Positions 41,997 through 51,861 of a DNA stretch of 64,000 nucleotides are shown piece by piece. The position numbers and the translations under genes were made by a program. The notes under the pieces were generated by a model. That model saw only the letters and a program-made list of their open reading frames with translations. It was not told the origin of the DNA and searched no databases. Origin of the DNA: CALMEC01 sp964628685 (GTDB lineage: Bacteria; Actinomycetota; Thermoleophilia; Miltoncostaeales; Miltoncostaeaceae); assembly GCA_964628685.1 (NCBI GenBank), contig CAZVNM010000003.1, positions 1 to 64,000 of the forward strand, read 5' to 3'. The first letter of the stretch is position 1. Each line of letters begins with the position of its first letter.

Positions 41997-43384
41997 CCCG
42001 TCGGCTCCTGGTGAGCTACGTGGCGCTGGCCGCCGTCGTGCTCCTGGTGCTGGCCGTGCCGCTCGCCGCGACGTTCGAACGCCTGGAGCGGCGCAACCTC
42101 ACCGACCGCATCGAACGCGATGCGGTCGTGCTGGCCTCCGTGGCCGAGGACGCGCTGGAGGCGGATGCCCACGGCGCCGGCTTCAGCGAGGTGCGGGCCT
42201 TCGCCGACGCCTACACCGCCGAGACGCGCGGCCGGGTGATCATCGTCGATTCGAACGGCGATGCGGTGGCCGACACGTCCGGCGAGCCGCAGGACCGCGG
42301 CCGCTCCTTCGCATCGCGTCCCGAGATCCGCGAGGCGCTGGGCGGCCGTGTCGCGGTGGGCGAGCGCTTCTCGCGCACGCTCGACCAGAACCTCATGTAC
42401 GTGGCCGTGCCGGTCGCCTCGGGAGGACGCATCCACGGGGCGGTCCGCATCACCTACCCCACGGACGAGGCCGACGGTCGGGTCCACCGCGTGTGGCTCA
42501 TGCTGCTGGGGCTCGGCATCACCGTGCTGGCCCTCGCCGCCATGCTCGGCATGTACTTCGCACGGGTGATCGCCCGTCCGCTCGCACGCGTCGAGCGGAC
42601 GGCGGTGGCCGCCGGCGAGGGTGACCTGTCGGTGCGGGCGCCGGTGGAGGGCCCGCCGGAGGTGCGGTCGCTCGCGACGCGCTTCAACGGGATGATCACC
42701 CGCCTGGGTGAGCTCGTGCGCTCGCAGGAGGCCTTCGTCGCCGACGCGTCCCATCAGCTGCGCACGCCGCTCGCGGCACTGCGCCTGCGCCTCGAGAACC
42801 TGGAGGCCACGAGCCCGCCCGACGACGCCGAACGATTCGACGCGGCGGTGGCCGAGGTGGACCGCCTCAACCGCATGGTGGACGGCCTCCTGCTTCTGGC
42901 CCGCGCCGATGCCGCCGGGATCGGCGCCGGACCGATCGACGCAGGTGAGGTCGTGCGCGAGCGGGTGGACCTGTGGTCGGCACTGGCCGCCGAACAGGGG
43001 GTCGACCTCCACGCCGACCCAGGCACCGACGCCGTCGTGGTCGCGGACGGCGATCGGTTGGAGCAGGTGCTCGACAACCTGATCGAAAACGCGCTGGGGG
43101 CGATCGGCGAGCGCGGCGGAACCATCCGCGTCCGGGCGGTGCGGGACGGCCGGCGTGTGCGGGTGACCGTGACCGACGACGGACCCGGCATGGACGCCGC
43201 CGACCGCCAACGCGCCTTCGACCGCTTCTGGCGCTCCGAACGCCGCTCGTCCGAGGGGACCGGGCTGGGGCTCGCCATCGTGCGGCGGATGGTGGAGGCC
43301 GACGGCGGACACATCACGCTTGAGGAGGCATCGGGCGGCGGCCTCGAGGCCCGCATCGACTATCCGGCGGCGACGAGGGGCTGA
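41993..43384 (+). CDS. Sensor histidine kinase
   Basis: 463 residues. TTG start at 41993 inside TTGA with the regulator stop. TM1 (about 4-24), extracytoplasmic sensor of about 130 residues (LTDRIERDAVVLASVAEDALE), TM2 (MLLGLGITVLALAAMLGMYF), HAMP (IARPLARVERTAVAAGEGDLS), HisKA with His in VADASHQLRTPLAALRLRLENLE, and HATPase with N box (LDNLIENALGA), G1 (VTDDGPGMD) and G2 (EGTGLGLAIVRRM). Sensor input unknown. Confidence 0.92.
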   Translation: MTRRLLVSYVALAAVVLLVLAVPLAATFERLERRNLTDRIERDAVVLASVAEDALEADAHGAGFSEVRAFADAYTAETRGRVIIVDSNGDAVADTSGEPQDRGRSFASRPEIREALGGRVAVGERFSRTLDQNLMYVAVPVASGGRIHGAVRITYPTDEADGRVHRVWLMLLGLGITVLALAAMLGMYFARVIARPLARVERTAVAAGEGDLSVRAPVEGPPEVRSLATRFNGMITRLGELVRSQEAFVADASHQLRTPLAALRLRLENLEATSPPDDAERFDAAVAEVDRLNRMVDGLLLLARADAAGIGAGPIDAGEVVRERVDLWSALAAEQGVDLHADPGTDAVVVADGDRLEQVLDNLIENALGAIGERGGTIRVRAVRDGRRVRVTVTDDGPGMDAADRQRAFDRFWRSERRSSEGTGLGLAIVRRMVEADGGHITLEEASGGGLEARIDYPAATRG

Positions 43385-43472
43385 GCGACCCGGCACTGCC
43401 CGCACGCGTCGGATCACGAACCACCGCATGGTCGATCGCAACGGTGCGTGCCCGCCACCAAGGGGGCACCGC

Positions 43473-43478
43473 TATCGT
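43473..43478 (+). promoter_or_regulatory. -10 element TATCGT, probably leaderless
   Basis: TATCGT ends seven bases before ATG 43486 and decides the egtB start. Confidence 0.5.
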
Positions 43479-43485
43479 CGGTGCA

Positions 43486-44769
43486 ATGGACGGACCCGCC
43501 ACCACGCAGGCGCGGGCGGTCTCCGAGCTCCAACGGGCTCGTGGGCGGGTGCTGACGATCCTCGACGAGGTCACCGGGTCGGCGCTTCGCCGCCAGTGGA
43601 TGCCGATCCTCTCCCCCATGGTCTGGGACCTCGCCCACGTGGGCAACTACGAGGACCTCTGGTTGGTGCGCGCGCTCACCGGCGATCGGGTCTCCGACCC
43701 GGCGCTCGACGCGGTGTACGACGCCTTCCGAAACCCGCGGAGCGAACGCGCGGCGAGTCCGCTTCTGGGGCCCGACGAGGCGCGCCGGTACATCGGCCGC
43801 GTGCGCGCCGCGTCGCTCACCGCGATCGACGACGGACTCCTGGACGCCCGACGTGCACCCGACGAGGCGGCGCTCCTTCGCGACCGCTTCGTGGTGGGGC
43901 TCATCATCCAGCACGAACACCAGCACGCCGAGACGATCCTGCAGTCGCGCCAGGCGATGGAGGAGCTCGGCCCGCCGCTCGCACACGTCGCCCCGGCACC
44001 CGCCGCGGGGTCCGCGCCCACCGGACCGGCGTGGATCACCCACCCCGGCGGCCGGGTGTGGGTCGGCAGCGACGACCCCTGGGCCTACGACAACGAGCGA
44101 CCGCGCCACGAGGTGACCCTCGCCCCCTTCCGCATCGCCCGGTCCACCGTCACGTGCGGCGAATGGACGGCGTTCATCCACGACGGCGGGTACGGCGACG
44201 GGCGCCACTGGTCGGCCGAGGGGCGCGCGTGGTTGGAGCGGGAGCACCCCGTCGCGCCGCGCTACTGGCGGTCGGACGGGGGCGGCGGCTGGACCGTCAT
44301 GCGCTTCGGACGCACGATCACCGTCGACCCGGACGAGCCGGTCCAGCACGTCTCGTGGTTCGAGGCCGACGCCTTCGCCCGATGGGCCGGCGCGCGCCTG
44401 CCGTCCGAGCTCGAGTGGGAGGCGGCCGCGGCGGGCACGCCGGCACCGGCCGGATGCGCCAACGTCGGGACCTGTGCGAACGGGCCCCTTCCCGACGCGC
44501 GGCTGCCGAACGCCGTGAGTGCGATCGGGTGCCGGTCGATGCTGGGCAACGTCTGGGAGTGGACCGCGTCGCACCTGCAGCCCTGGCCCGGGTTTCGCGC
44601 CTTCCCGTACGCCGAGTACTCGGCGGCGTTCTTCGGCGACCGGTACCGCGTCCTTCGCGGCGGCTCGTGGGCGACCGACCCTGCGGTGTGCCGCACGAGC
44701 TTCCGCAACTGGGACCTGCCCCTTCGCCGTCAGCTCTTCTGCGGCCTGCGCCTGGCACGAGACGCGTGA
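43486..44769 (+). CDS. egtB: Ergothioneine sulfoxide synthase
   Basis: 427 residues. Non-heme iron enzyme joining hercynine with a thiol (gamma-Glu-Cys or Cys) and O2. N-terminal DinB-type domain with iron ligands His51 (DLAHVGNYEDLW) and His143/His147 (IIQHEHQHAETIL); C-terminal FGE-sulfatase domain: WITHPGGRVWVGSD, FRIARSTVTCGEWTAFI, HVSWFEADAFARWAGARLPSELEWE, MLGNVWEWTASH, RYRVLRGGSWATDP and RTSFRNWDLP. Followed by egtD with stop/start overlap. egtA and egtC are not here, so the thiol donor cannot be told. Confidence 0.93.
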   Translation: MDGPATTQARAVSELQRARGRVLTILDEVTGSALRRQWMPILSPMVWDLAHVGNYEDLWLVRALTGDRVSDPALDAVYDAFRNPRSERAASPLLGPDEARRYIGRVRAASLTAIDDGLLDARRAPDEAALLRDRFVVGLIIQHEHQHAETILQSRQAMEELGPPLAHVAPAPAAGSAPTGPAWITHPGGRVWVGSDDPWAYDNERPRHEVTLAPFRIARSTVTCGEWTAFIHDGGYGDGRHWSAEGRAWLEREHPVAPRYWRSDGGGGWTVMRFGRTITVDPDEPVQHVSWFEADAFARWAGARLPSELEWEAAAAGTPAPAGCANVGTCANGPLPDARLPNAVSAIGCRSMLGNVWEWTASHLQPWPGFRAFPYAEYSAAFFGDRYRVLRGGSWATDPAVCRTSFRNWDLPLRRQLFCGLRLARDA

Positions 44770-45749
44770 TGGGATCACCGGTCACGCTCGACGTCCACAC
44801 CGACGACGACTGGCTCGTCCGCGAGCTGCGCGCCGACGTGCGCAGCGGGCTCACGGCGACCCCCCGCTGGCTCGCGCCGCGCTGGTTCTACGACGACGTC
44901 GGTTCGCGTCTGTTCGACGACATCACGCGCCTTCCCGAGTACTACCTGTTCCGGTGCGAGACCGAGATCCTCACCCGCCACGCCGACGACATCGCGCGGA
45001 TGGCCGGACGCACCACCGTGGTGGAACTGGGAAGCGGCTACTCGACCAAGACGCGGTTGCTCCTGGATGCGCTCGCCCGCGACCATTCGCTTGCGCGCAT
45101 CGTGACCCTGGACGTGTCGGCCGCCGCGCTCGTGGACGCGGCGGGACACCTGGCCGAGCGCTACCCGGACGTGCCGGTGCACCCGATCGTGGGCGACTAC
45201 ACCCACCACCTCGGTACGGTCCCACCGGCGCCGCCGGGCGCACGTCGCCTGCTGGTGTTCCTGGGGTCGACCCTCGGCAACCTCATCCCCGACGAGCGCA
45301 CCCACTTCCTGAGCTCGTGCGCGTCGGCCCTTCGTCCCGGTGAGCACTTCCTCGTCGGCACCGACCTGGTGAAGCCCGAGCACATCGTGCAGCCCGCCTA
45401 CGACGACGCGGCGGGCGTCACGGCGCGCTTCAACCGCAACATCCTCCACGTCATCCGACGTCTGCTGAACGCCCATGTGGAACCCGACGCCTTCGCGCAC
45501 GAGGCGCGGTGGGATCCCGACGCCGAGTGGGTGCAGGTGGCGCTGCGCGCGACGCGGCCGACGGTGATCGACGTGCCGGACCTCGTGTGCGCCGAGTTCC
45601 AGGGCGGTGACCGCATCCTCACCGAGGTGAGCGCCAAGTTCACCACCGAGGGCCTCGACCGGGAACTGGACGCCGCCGGGTTCGACACCACGGCACGCTG
45701 GCTGGACGAGCGCGGCTGGTTCGCCGTGACCCTCGCCACCCGCCGCTGA
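44769..45749 (+). CDS. egtD: Histidine N-alpha-methyltransferase
   Basis: 326 residues. Trimethylates histidine to hercynine with SAM, first step of ergothioneine synthesis. Seen: RWFYDDVGSRLFDDITRLPEYYLFRCE, SAM site VVELGSGYSTKTRLLLDAL (86-100), VTLDVSAAAL, LVFLGSTLGNLIPDE, LVGTDLVKP, FNRNILHVIRRLL, and the C-terminal EVSAKFT. ATG 44769 shares its A with the egtB TGA. Complete two-gene egtB-egtD unit. Confidence 0.94.
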   Translation: MGSPVTLDVHTDDDWLVRELRADVRSGLTATPRWLAPRWFYDDVGSRLFDDITRLPEYYLFRCETEILTRHADDIARMAGRTTVVELGSGYSTKTRLLLDALARDHSLARIVTLDVSAAALVDAAGHLAERYPDVPVHPIVGDYTHHLGTVPPAPPGARRLLVFLGSTLGNLIPDERTHFLSSCASALRPGEHFLVGTDLVKPEHIVQPAYDDAAGVTARFNRNILHVIRRLLNAHVEPDAFAHEARWDPDAEWVQVALRATRPTVIDVPDLVCAEFQGGDRILTEVSAKFTTEGLDRELDAAGFDTTARWLDERGWFAVTLATRR

Positions 45750-45847
45750 CGCCACGCGCAGCCGACGCGCATGCGCCGTCGCGACCGACGCCGATCTGAG
45801 CCGCTCAGAGTCGCGGCACCGATCCGGGCCACCGGGGCGGCGGCCAC

Positions 45848-45853
45848 TACCCT
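45848..45853 (+). promoter_or_regulatory. -10 element TACCCT, probably leaderless
   Basis: TACCCT ends seven bases before GTG 45861 of the HAD-IB gene. Confidence 0.5.
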
Positions 45854-45860
45854 TCGCGCC

Positions 45861-46505
45861 GTGACCACGACCCACCATCCCTCCGTCGTCGCGGCGTTCG
45901 ACGTCGACCACACCCTCACCACCCGCGATTGCGTGGGGGCCTTCCTCTGGCGGATCGGCGGTCCACTCGGGTTCGCCCGCGCCGCGACGCGCCATCCCGT
46001 GCGACTGCTCGCCGCGCTCGTCCGGCGTGACCGCGACGCGCTGAAGGCGATCCTCGTGGGCGGGGTGCTGTACGGGCGCCGGGTGGACGACGTGCGCGCG
46101 GCGGGAACGGCGTTCGCCCACCTGGTGCACGCCGCGTGGCTTCGGCCCGACACGCTCGCCCGCCTGCGGTGGCATCGCGACGCCGGCCATCTGACGGTGC
46201 TCGTGAGCGCATCGCTCGAGCCCTACCTCACACCGCTCGGCCGTCTGCTGGAGGTCGACGCGGTCATGTGTGCCGAGCCGCTGATCGCGGGCGAGCGGTA
46301 CGGCGACGGCCTTGACGGACCGAACTGCCGCGGCCCGGAGAAGGTGCGGCGGCTCGACGCATGGCTCGCGGCGCGCGGGCTGGACGGGGCGACCGTCTGG
46401 GCCTACGGCGACAGCGCGGGGGACCGGGAACTCCTGGCGCGGGCCGACCATGCCACCCGGGTCGGGGCAGCGCCGCTGCCCGCCACACCGGCGGCGTCCG
46501 CTTGA
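45861..46505 (+). CDS. HAD-IB family hydrolase (SerB-like)
   Basis: 214 residues. Motif I AAFDVDHTLTTRD (nucleophile Asp), motif II in VLVSASLEPYLTPLG, Lys of GPEKVRRLDAWLAARG and motif IV in AYGDSAGDRELLARAD. HAD-IB enzymes of this type dephosphorylate phosphoserine or lysophospholipid-like substrates; not determined. Short cap domain (residues 20-90, Arg-rich). Confidence 0.87.
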   Translation: MTTTHHPSVVAAFDVDHTLTTRDCVGAFLWRIGGPLGFARAATRHPVRLLAALVRRDRDALKAILVGGVLYGRRVDDVRAAGTAFAHLVHAAWLRPDTLARLRWHRDAGHLTVLVSASLEPYLTPLGRLLEVDAVMCAEPLIAGERYGDGLDGPNCRGPEKVRRLDAWLAARGLDGATVWAYGDSAGDRELLARADHATRVGAAPLPATPAASA

Positions 46506-46537
46506 GCCGTCCCGGTGTTCTGCCGATGGTCTCGGCG

Positions 46538-47092
46538 ATGAGCACGACCGCCGGACTGTCCCCGACCGCACGTCGCGCCGCCCAGGGTCAGCGGGTGGTC
46601 TGCGCCGAGCAACCGGTCACCGGGGCGTTTCGCATCGGTGTGCTGGTCGTGTGCGTCTGTCTGGCGGCGGTGGTCCCGACCATCCTCGACAACTTCCCGT
46701 CCACGATGGGCCACGTCTCGACCGTCAAGTGGGTCGGCTATGGCCTGGCCGCGCTGGGCGCCCTCTGGGCGGTGACGATGCGGGGACGCGAGATCGCGGT
46801 GGAACGCGGCGACGTCATCGTGCGACATCTGACCGCCCCGCTGCGCCCCGAGTCGGAGCGGCGCATCCCGGGACCGTCCATCCGCGACGTCACCGCCCGC
46901 GCGACGCTTGCGAGCGACGACATCATGGGCAGCCGGCGCCGGCACGTGGTGACGGCGCATCTGAACGGCACACCGGCGCGCGTGCGCCTGCTGACGACGT
47001 CCGACGATTCGCGTGCGGCCGCCGCGGTGGGCCAGATCAAGGACGCGCTGCACGCGACCGGCATGCTCGGCCGGGGGATCGCCCCGCGCTGA
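46538..47092 (+). CDS. Two-TM protein with PH-like domain
   Basis: 184 residues. N-terminal cytoplasmic segment, two helices (FRIGVLVVCVCLAAVVPTIL; VGYGLAALGALWAVTM), then a beta-rich domain REIAVERGDVIVRHLTAPLRP through VTAHLNGTPARVRLLTTSDDSR. Looks like a membrane-anchored PH-fold protein; function unknown. ATG 46538 or 46526. Follows the HAD gene by 32 bases. Confidence 0.6.
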   Translation: MSTTAGLSPTARRAAQGQRVVCAEQPVTGAFRIGVLVVCVCLAAVVPTILDNFPSTMGHVSTVKWVGYGLAALGALWAVTMRGREIAVERGDVIVRHLTAPLRPESERRIPGPSIRDVTARATLASDDIMGSRRRHVVTAHLNGTPARVRLLTTSDDSRAAAAVGQIKDALHATGMLGRGIAPR

Positions 47093-47191
47093 GGCACCGG
47101 CCGGTCCGCCGCCGCGGGACGGCGTGACCGGCGCGCACGGGTCGATCGTCCGTCCCACCGGTCGACGCCCACCACGGGTCGGACACGGCGA

Positions 47192-47197
47192 TAGGCT
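47192..47197 (+). promoter_or_regulatory. -10 element TAGGCT, probably leaderless (purD)
   Basis: TAGGCT ends eight bases before ATG 47206. No PurR-type palindrome or riboswitch is seen in the 113-base gap. Confidence 0.5.
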
Positions 47198-47205
47198 GCG
47201 ACCCG

Positions 47206-48455
<1,250 letters not shown>

Positions 48456-48459
<4 letters not shown>

Positions 48460-50069
48460 TCGACAGGTACGCACGGCCCGAGATGGCCGCACTCTGGACC
48501 GAAGAGGCGAAGCTGCAGCGCTGGCTGCACGTCGAGCTCGCCGTCTGCCGCGCGTGGGCGCGCAGGGGGGTCATCCCCGAGGACGACCTGCGGGAGATCG
48601 AGGCCAAGGCGGCGTTCTCCGTGGAGCGCACGCAGGAGATCGAGCAGACCACCAACCACGACGTGGTTGCCTTCCTCACCAACGTCAACGAGAACATCGG
48701 CCCGGCGTCGCGCTGGGTGCACTACGGCATGACCTCGTCGGACGTCCTCGACACCGGCATGGGGATCGCGCTCGCCGACGCCGGCGTCATCCTGGTGCGC
48801 GAGCAGCGCGCCCTCACCGAGGCGCTCGTCGAGAAGGCGCGCGAGCACGCCGACACCTCCACCGTCGGCCGCACGCACGGCATCCACGCCGAGCCGACCA
48901 CCTTCGGCCTCAAGCTCGCGGGCTTCGCGGCCGAGAGCGCCCGCAACGAGGAGCGCCTCGCCCGCGCGTTCGCGCAGGCGGCGGTGGGCAAGCTGTCGGG
49001 CGCCGTCGGCACCTACGCCATGCTCGACCCCGAGATCGAGGACGAGGTCATGGACGAGCTGGGCCTCGTCGCCGAGCCGTTCGGCACCCAGGTCGTGGCA
49101 CGCGACCGCCACGCCGAGCTGTGCACCGCCATGGCGGTGGCCGCGGCCGGCCTGGAGCGCCTGGCCGTCGAGCTGCGTCACCTGCAGCGCACCGAACTGC
49201 GCGAGGCCGAGGAGGCCTTCCGCTCGGGCCAGAAGGGCTCGAGCGCGATGCCGCACAAGCGCAACCCGATCACCGCCGAGCGCATCAGCGGCCTGGCCCG
49301 TGTCATCCGCGCGAACTCGGTCGCGGCGCTCGAGAACGTCGCGCTGTGGCACGAGCGGGACATCAGCCACTCGAGCGTCGAGCGGGTGATCCTCCCCGAC
49401 TCCACGACGCTGCTCGACTACATGCTGGTCACGACGCGACGCCTGATCGAGGGTCTGGTGGTCTCTCCCGAGCGCATGCAGAAGGTGCTCGACTCGTCGC
49501 ACGGGCTGGTCTACAGCCAGCGCATCCTCCTCAGCCTCATCGAACGGGGCCTCACCCGCGAGGAGGCGTACGAGGCGGTGCAGCGAAACGCCCTGCGCGC
49601 CTGGGACGAGGAGCGCCCGCTGCGCGAGACGCTGAGGGAGGACGACGCCGTCAGCGCCGTCATCTCGAGCGCCGCGCTTGACGAGCTGATGGACCCCGCC
49701 TGGTACACGCGCCACACCCACCGGCTGCTGGGCGAGCGACTGCCCGGCGAGCCGGTCGAGCTGACCGAGGAGGCGCTCGCCGCGGCACCCGCCGCCTCCG
49801 GGACACCCGCCCGGCCGCGCCGCGACAACGAGCTGCGCGCCGCGATCCTGGCGGCCCTCCGGGTGGCCGGGCGACCCGTGCGCGAAGCGGCGCTGTTCGA
49901 GCGCGTCGGACGCCGGGTCTCGACGACGCCCACGCCGCACCACTTCCTGGACACCGCCGCGCATCTGGCCGCGGACGGACGGATCGCGGTGATGCCGGAC
50001 CACGAGGACACCGGCCGCCGGGAGCCCGAGCCGTTCCGGCCGCAGTTCTACCGTCTGGTCACCGACTGA
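48456..50069 (+). CDS. purB: Adenylosuccinate lyase with extra C-terminal domain
   Basis: 537 residues, about 100 more than the usual Bacillus-type PurB. Cleaves SAICAR to AICAR and adenylosuccinate to AMP. Core (1 to about 427): YGMTSSDVLDT 90-100, GRTHGIHAEPTTFGLK 138-153 (His141 region), signature GSSAMPHKRNP 261-271, DISHSSVERVILPDST. A linker rich in Ala/Pro (428-455) leads to an unusual C-terminal domain (456-537) reading RDNELRAAILAALRVAGRPVREAALFERV, HHFLDTAAHLAADGRIAVMP, FYRLVTD, a winged-helix-like pattern. Start ATG 48456 coupled to purD. Confidence 0.95.
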
Positions 50070-50085
50070 GCCGGCGCGGGTCGGC

Positions 50086-50742
50086 ATGACACAGCTCCAC
50101 CAGAGGAGGTACCGGCCCCCGAAGGGTGCGACGTCCGTCCTCCTCGTGCGCCATGGGGCCACCGAGCCCGTCACCCCGGGCACGCCACTGGCGACGACCG
50201 CGGACGGCATCGGTGACCCCGGCCTGTCGGACGAGGGCCACGAGCAGGCGCTGCGGGTGTGCGAGCGCCTGGCGGGCGAGCACTTCGATGCGGTCTGGGT
50301 CACGCGGCTCCGCCGGACGGCGCAGACGGCGCAGCCGCTCGTCGAGCGGCTGCGCATCGAGCCGGTGATGAGCGACGACCTGCACGAGGTATTCCTGGGC
50401 GAGTGGGAGGCGGGGGTCTTCCGGGTGCGGCTCGCCGAACGCGATCCGCTGTTCGAGCGCATCTACACCGAGGAGCGCTGGGACATCATCCCGGGCGCTG
50501 AACCGCTGGACGACTTCGATGCGCGCCTGCGCCGCGGCTTCGAGACCGTGGTGCGCGCCCACCCCGGCCAGCGCGTCGCGGTCTTCACCCACGGCGGGGT
50601 GATCACCCACCTGCTGCACCAGGCCACCGGGTCGTCGCGGTTCACCTTCGCGGATCCCGACAACGCGTCCATCAGCGAGCTGGTGATCACGGAGCGGGGC
50701 CCGGTGCTGCGCCGGTTCAACGACATCGCCCACCTGGACTGA
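50086..50742 (+). CDS. Histidine phosphatase family protein
   Basis: 218 residues. Phosphoglycerate-mutase-like branch: catalytic His in VLLVRHGATEPVTP, VTRLRRTAQTAQPLVERL, HEVFLGEWEAGVF, and second catalytic His in VAVFTHGGVITHLLHQATG. Substrate unknown; 16 bases behind purB, so cotranscribed with it and perhaps acting on a phosphorylated metabolite of that pathway (inference from place only). ATG 50086. Confidence 0.87.
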   Translation: MTQLHQRRYRPPKGATSVLLVRHGATEPVTPGTPLATTADGIGDPGLSDEGHEQALRVCERLAGEHFDAVWVTRLRRTAQTAQPLVERLRIEPVMSDDLHEVFLGEWEAGVFRVRLAERDPLFERIYTEERWDIIPGAEPLDDFDARLRRGFETVVRAHPGQRVAVFTHGGVITHLLHQATGSSRFTFADPDNASISELVITERGPVLRRFNDIAHLD

Positions 50743-50814
50743 GCCGGCCGACCGAGGTCGCACGAAGCGGCCACGAAGCGCGCAGATCCTGTTGCGACCC
50801 GTCACGCAACCGCG

Positions 50815-51560
50815 CAAATGAACGGCGGACGACGTCCAATCGAACAACCGGCGCCGCCCAATTGAACAAACACAGGGATCCCGATGATCGGCCGTCAACG
50901 CCGTGATCTGCGACGACGCCGACACGAACCACGCCGATCTCCACACGAACCCGTCACGCCACCGCGCAAATGAACGGCAGACGAGGTCCAATCGAACAAC
51001 CGGCGCCGCCCAATCGAACGGACACCGCCGGTCCCGAAGGACGCTCGTCCCACCGCGATCCGCGACGACACCGACACAAACCACGCGGATCTCCGCATAA
51101 ACCGTCACGCCACCGTGCAAATGAACGGCGCGCGACGTCCAAATGAACGTCCGGCGCCACCCAATTGAACGGACGCCGCAGGCCCGAAGAACGCCATCCC
51201 ACCGCGATCTGCGACGAAACCGACACGAACCGCGCGGATCCCGTCACGTATCCCTCACGCATTCGCACAAATGAACGGCGCGCGACGTCCAATCGAACAT
51301 CCGGCGCCGCCCAATCAACCGAACGCCGCCGATCCCGAAGGACACCCATCCCACCGCGATCTGCGACGAAACCGACACGAACCGCGCCGGTCCCGTCACG
51401 CATCCCTCACGCGTTCGCGCAAATGAACGGCGGGCCACGTCCGATTGAACGACGTCGGGCGTTCAATTGAACCGACTGGCGGTGCCCGAACCGCGCGATC
51501 CACGTGACGACGGCGTCAGACGTTCGTGCACATGGGCGGCGAACGACGACCAATTGAACG
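50815..51560. repeat. Tandem array of a 150-152-bp unit
   Basis: Units begin with CAAATGAACGGC at 50815, 50967, 51118, 51268 and 51420 (periods 152, 151, 150, 152), then a shortened unit of 109 bp and a decayed start (CACATGGGC) at 51529. Each unit repeats, in order, CAAATGAACGGC, GTCCAATCGAACA, CCGGCGCCGCCCAATTGAAC, CCACCGCGATCTGCGACGA, CCGACACGAACC and CGTCACGC. The AA(T/A)(T/C)GAAC word recurs three times per unit, 20-25 bases apart. Copies are roughly 80 % alike. Not a CRISPR: no short constant repeat with unique spacers. Confidence 0.9.
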
Positions 51561-51643
51561 GCGGGCCTCGGGCGGGCCCCGCCGACCCGGAGCCCCGACC
51601 GATTGCCCACAGTGGGCGCCGCGCCTCTCGCCATCCCTCATCC

Positions 51644-51720
51644 GGCGGTCGGCGGTCGGTGGTTGGTGGTCGGTGGTCGGTGGTCGGCGTTCGGTGGTCG
51701 GTGGTCGGTGGTCGGTGGTC
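51644..51720. repeat. Heptamer array (GGTGGTC)11
   Basis: Eleven exact 7-base steps over 77 bases: seven are perfect GGTGGTC, the rest differ by one or two bases (GGCGGTC twice, GGTGGTT, GGCGTTC). Probably slippage-prone; GG pairs every 3-4 bases allow a two-tier G-quadruplex on the plus strand. Lies about 100 bases upstream of the DJ-1 promoter. Confidence 0.92.
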
Positions 51721-51827
51721 GGCGAAGCCAGTACCCGACGACGATGCGCGTGTCCGGAGCGGTCACGTCCCCCGCCGGAGCGCGGTCCACGCGCGCCACC
51801 GCACCCGGAACGCCCCGCCTCCCCCGC

Positions 51828-51833
51828 TATCCT
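51828..51833 (+). promoter_or_regulatory. -10 element TATCCT of the DJ-1 gene
   Basis: TATCCT 28 bases before ATG 51862; the short leader carries a ribosome site GAGGGAGG. Confidence 0.45.
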
Positions 51834-51861
51834 CGGGTGCGAACCGCCGAGGGAGGATGAG

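Larger units (their letters stand above)
50743..51861. other. 1.1-kb non-coding region with two repeat arrays
   Basis: Between the phosphatase and DJ-1 genes, interrupting the purine cluster. It holds the 151-bp tandem array and a heptamer array (listed separately), and lower GC than its surroundings because of repeated AAATGAAC/AATTGAAC words. Frames read through the repeats on both strands but shift between copies, so no protein is called. Confidence 0.8.

Noticed and set aside
47093..47205. Purine riboswitch or PurR box before purD
   Set aside because: I see no three-way-junction pattern or palindrome; the -10 box eight bases before the ATG leaves no room for a leader RNA.
50059..51403. 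Minus-strand frames running through the 151-bp repeats (repeated SVSSQIAVG, RRSFAR words)
   Set aside because: Unit lengths of 150, 151 and 152 shift the frame between copies, and there is no start signal or known domain; repetition of the DNA explains the repeated peptide words.
50815..51560. CRISPR array
   Set aside because: The repeating unit is about 151 bp and similar along its whole length; there is no short constant repeat with unique spacers and no cas gene nearby.
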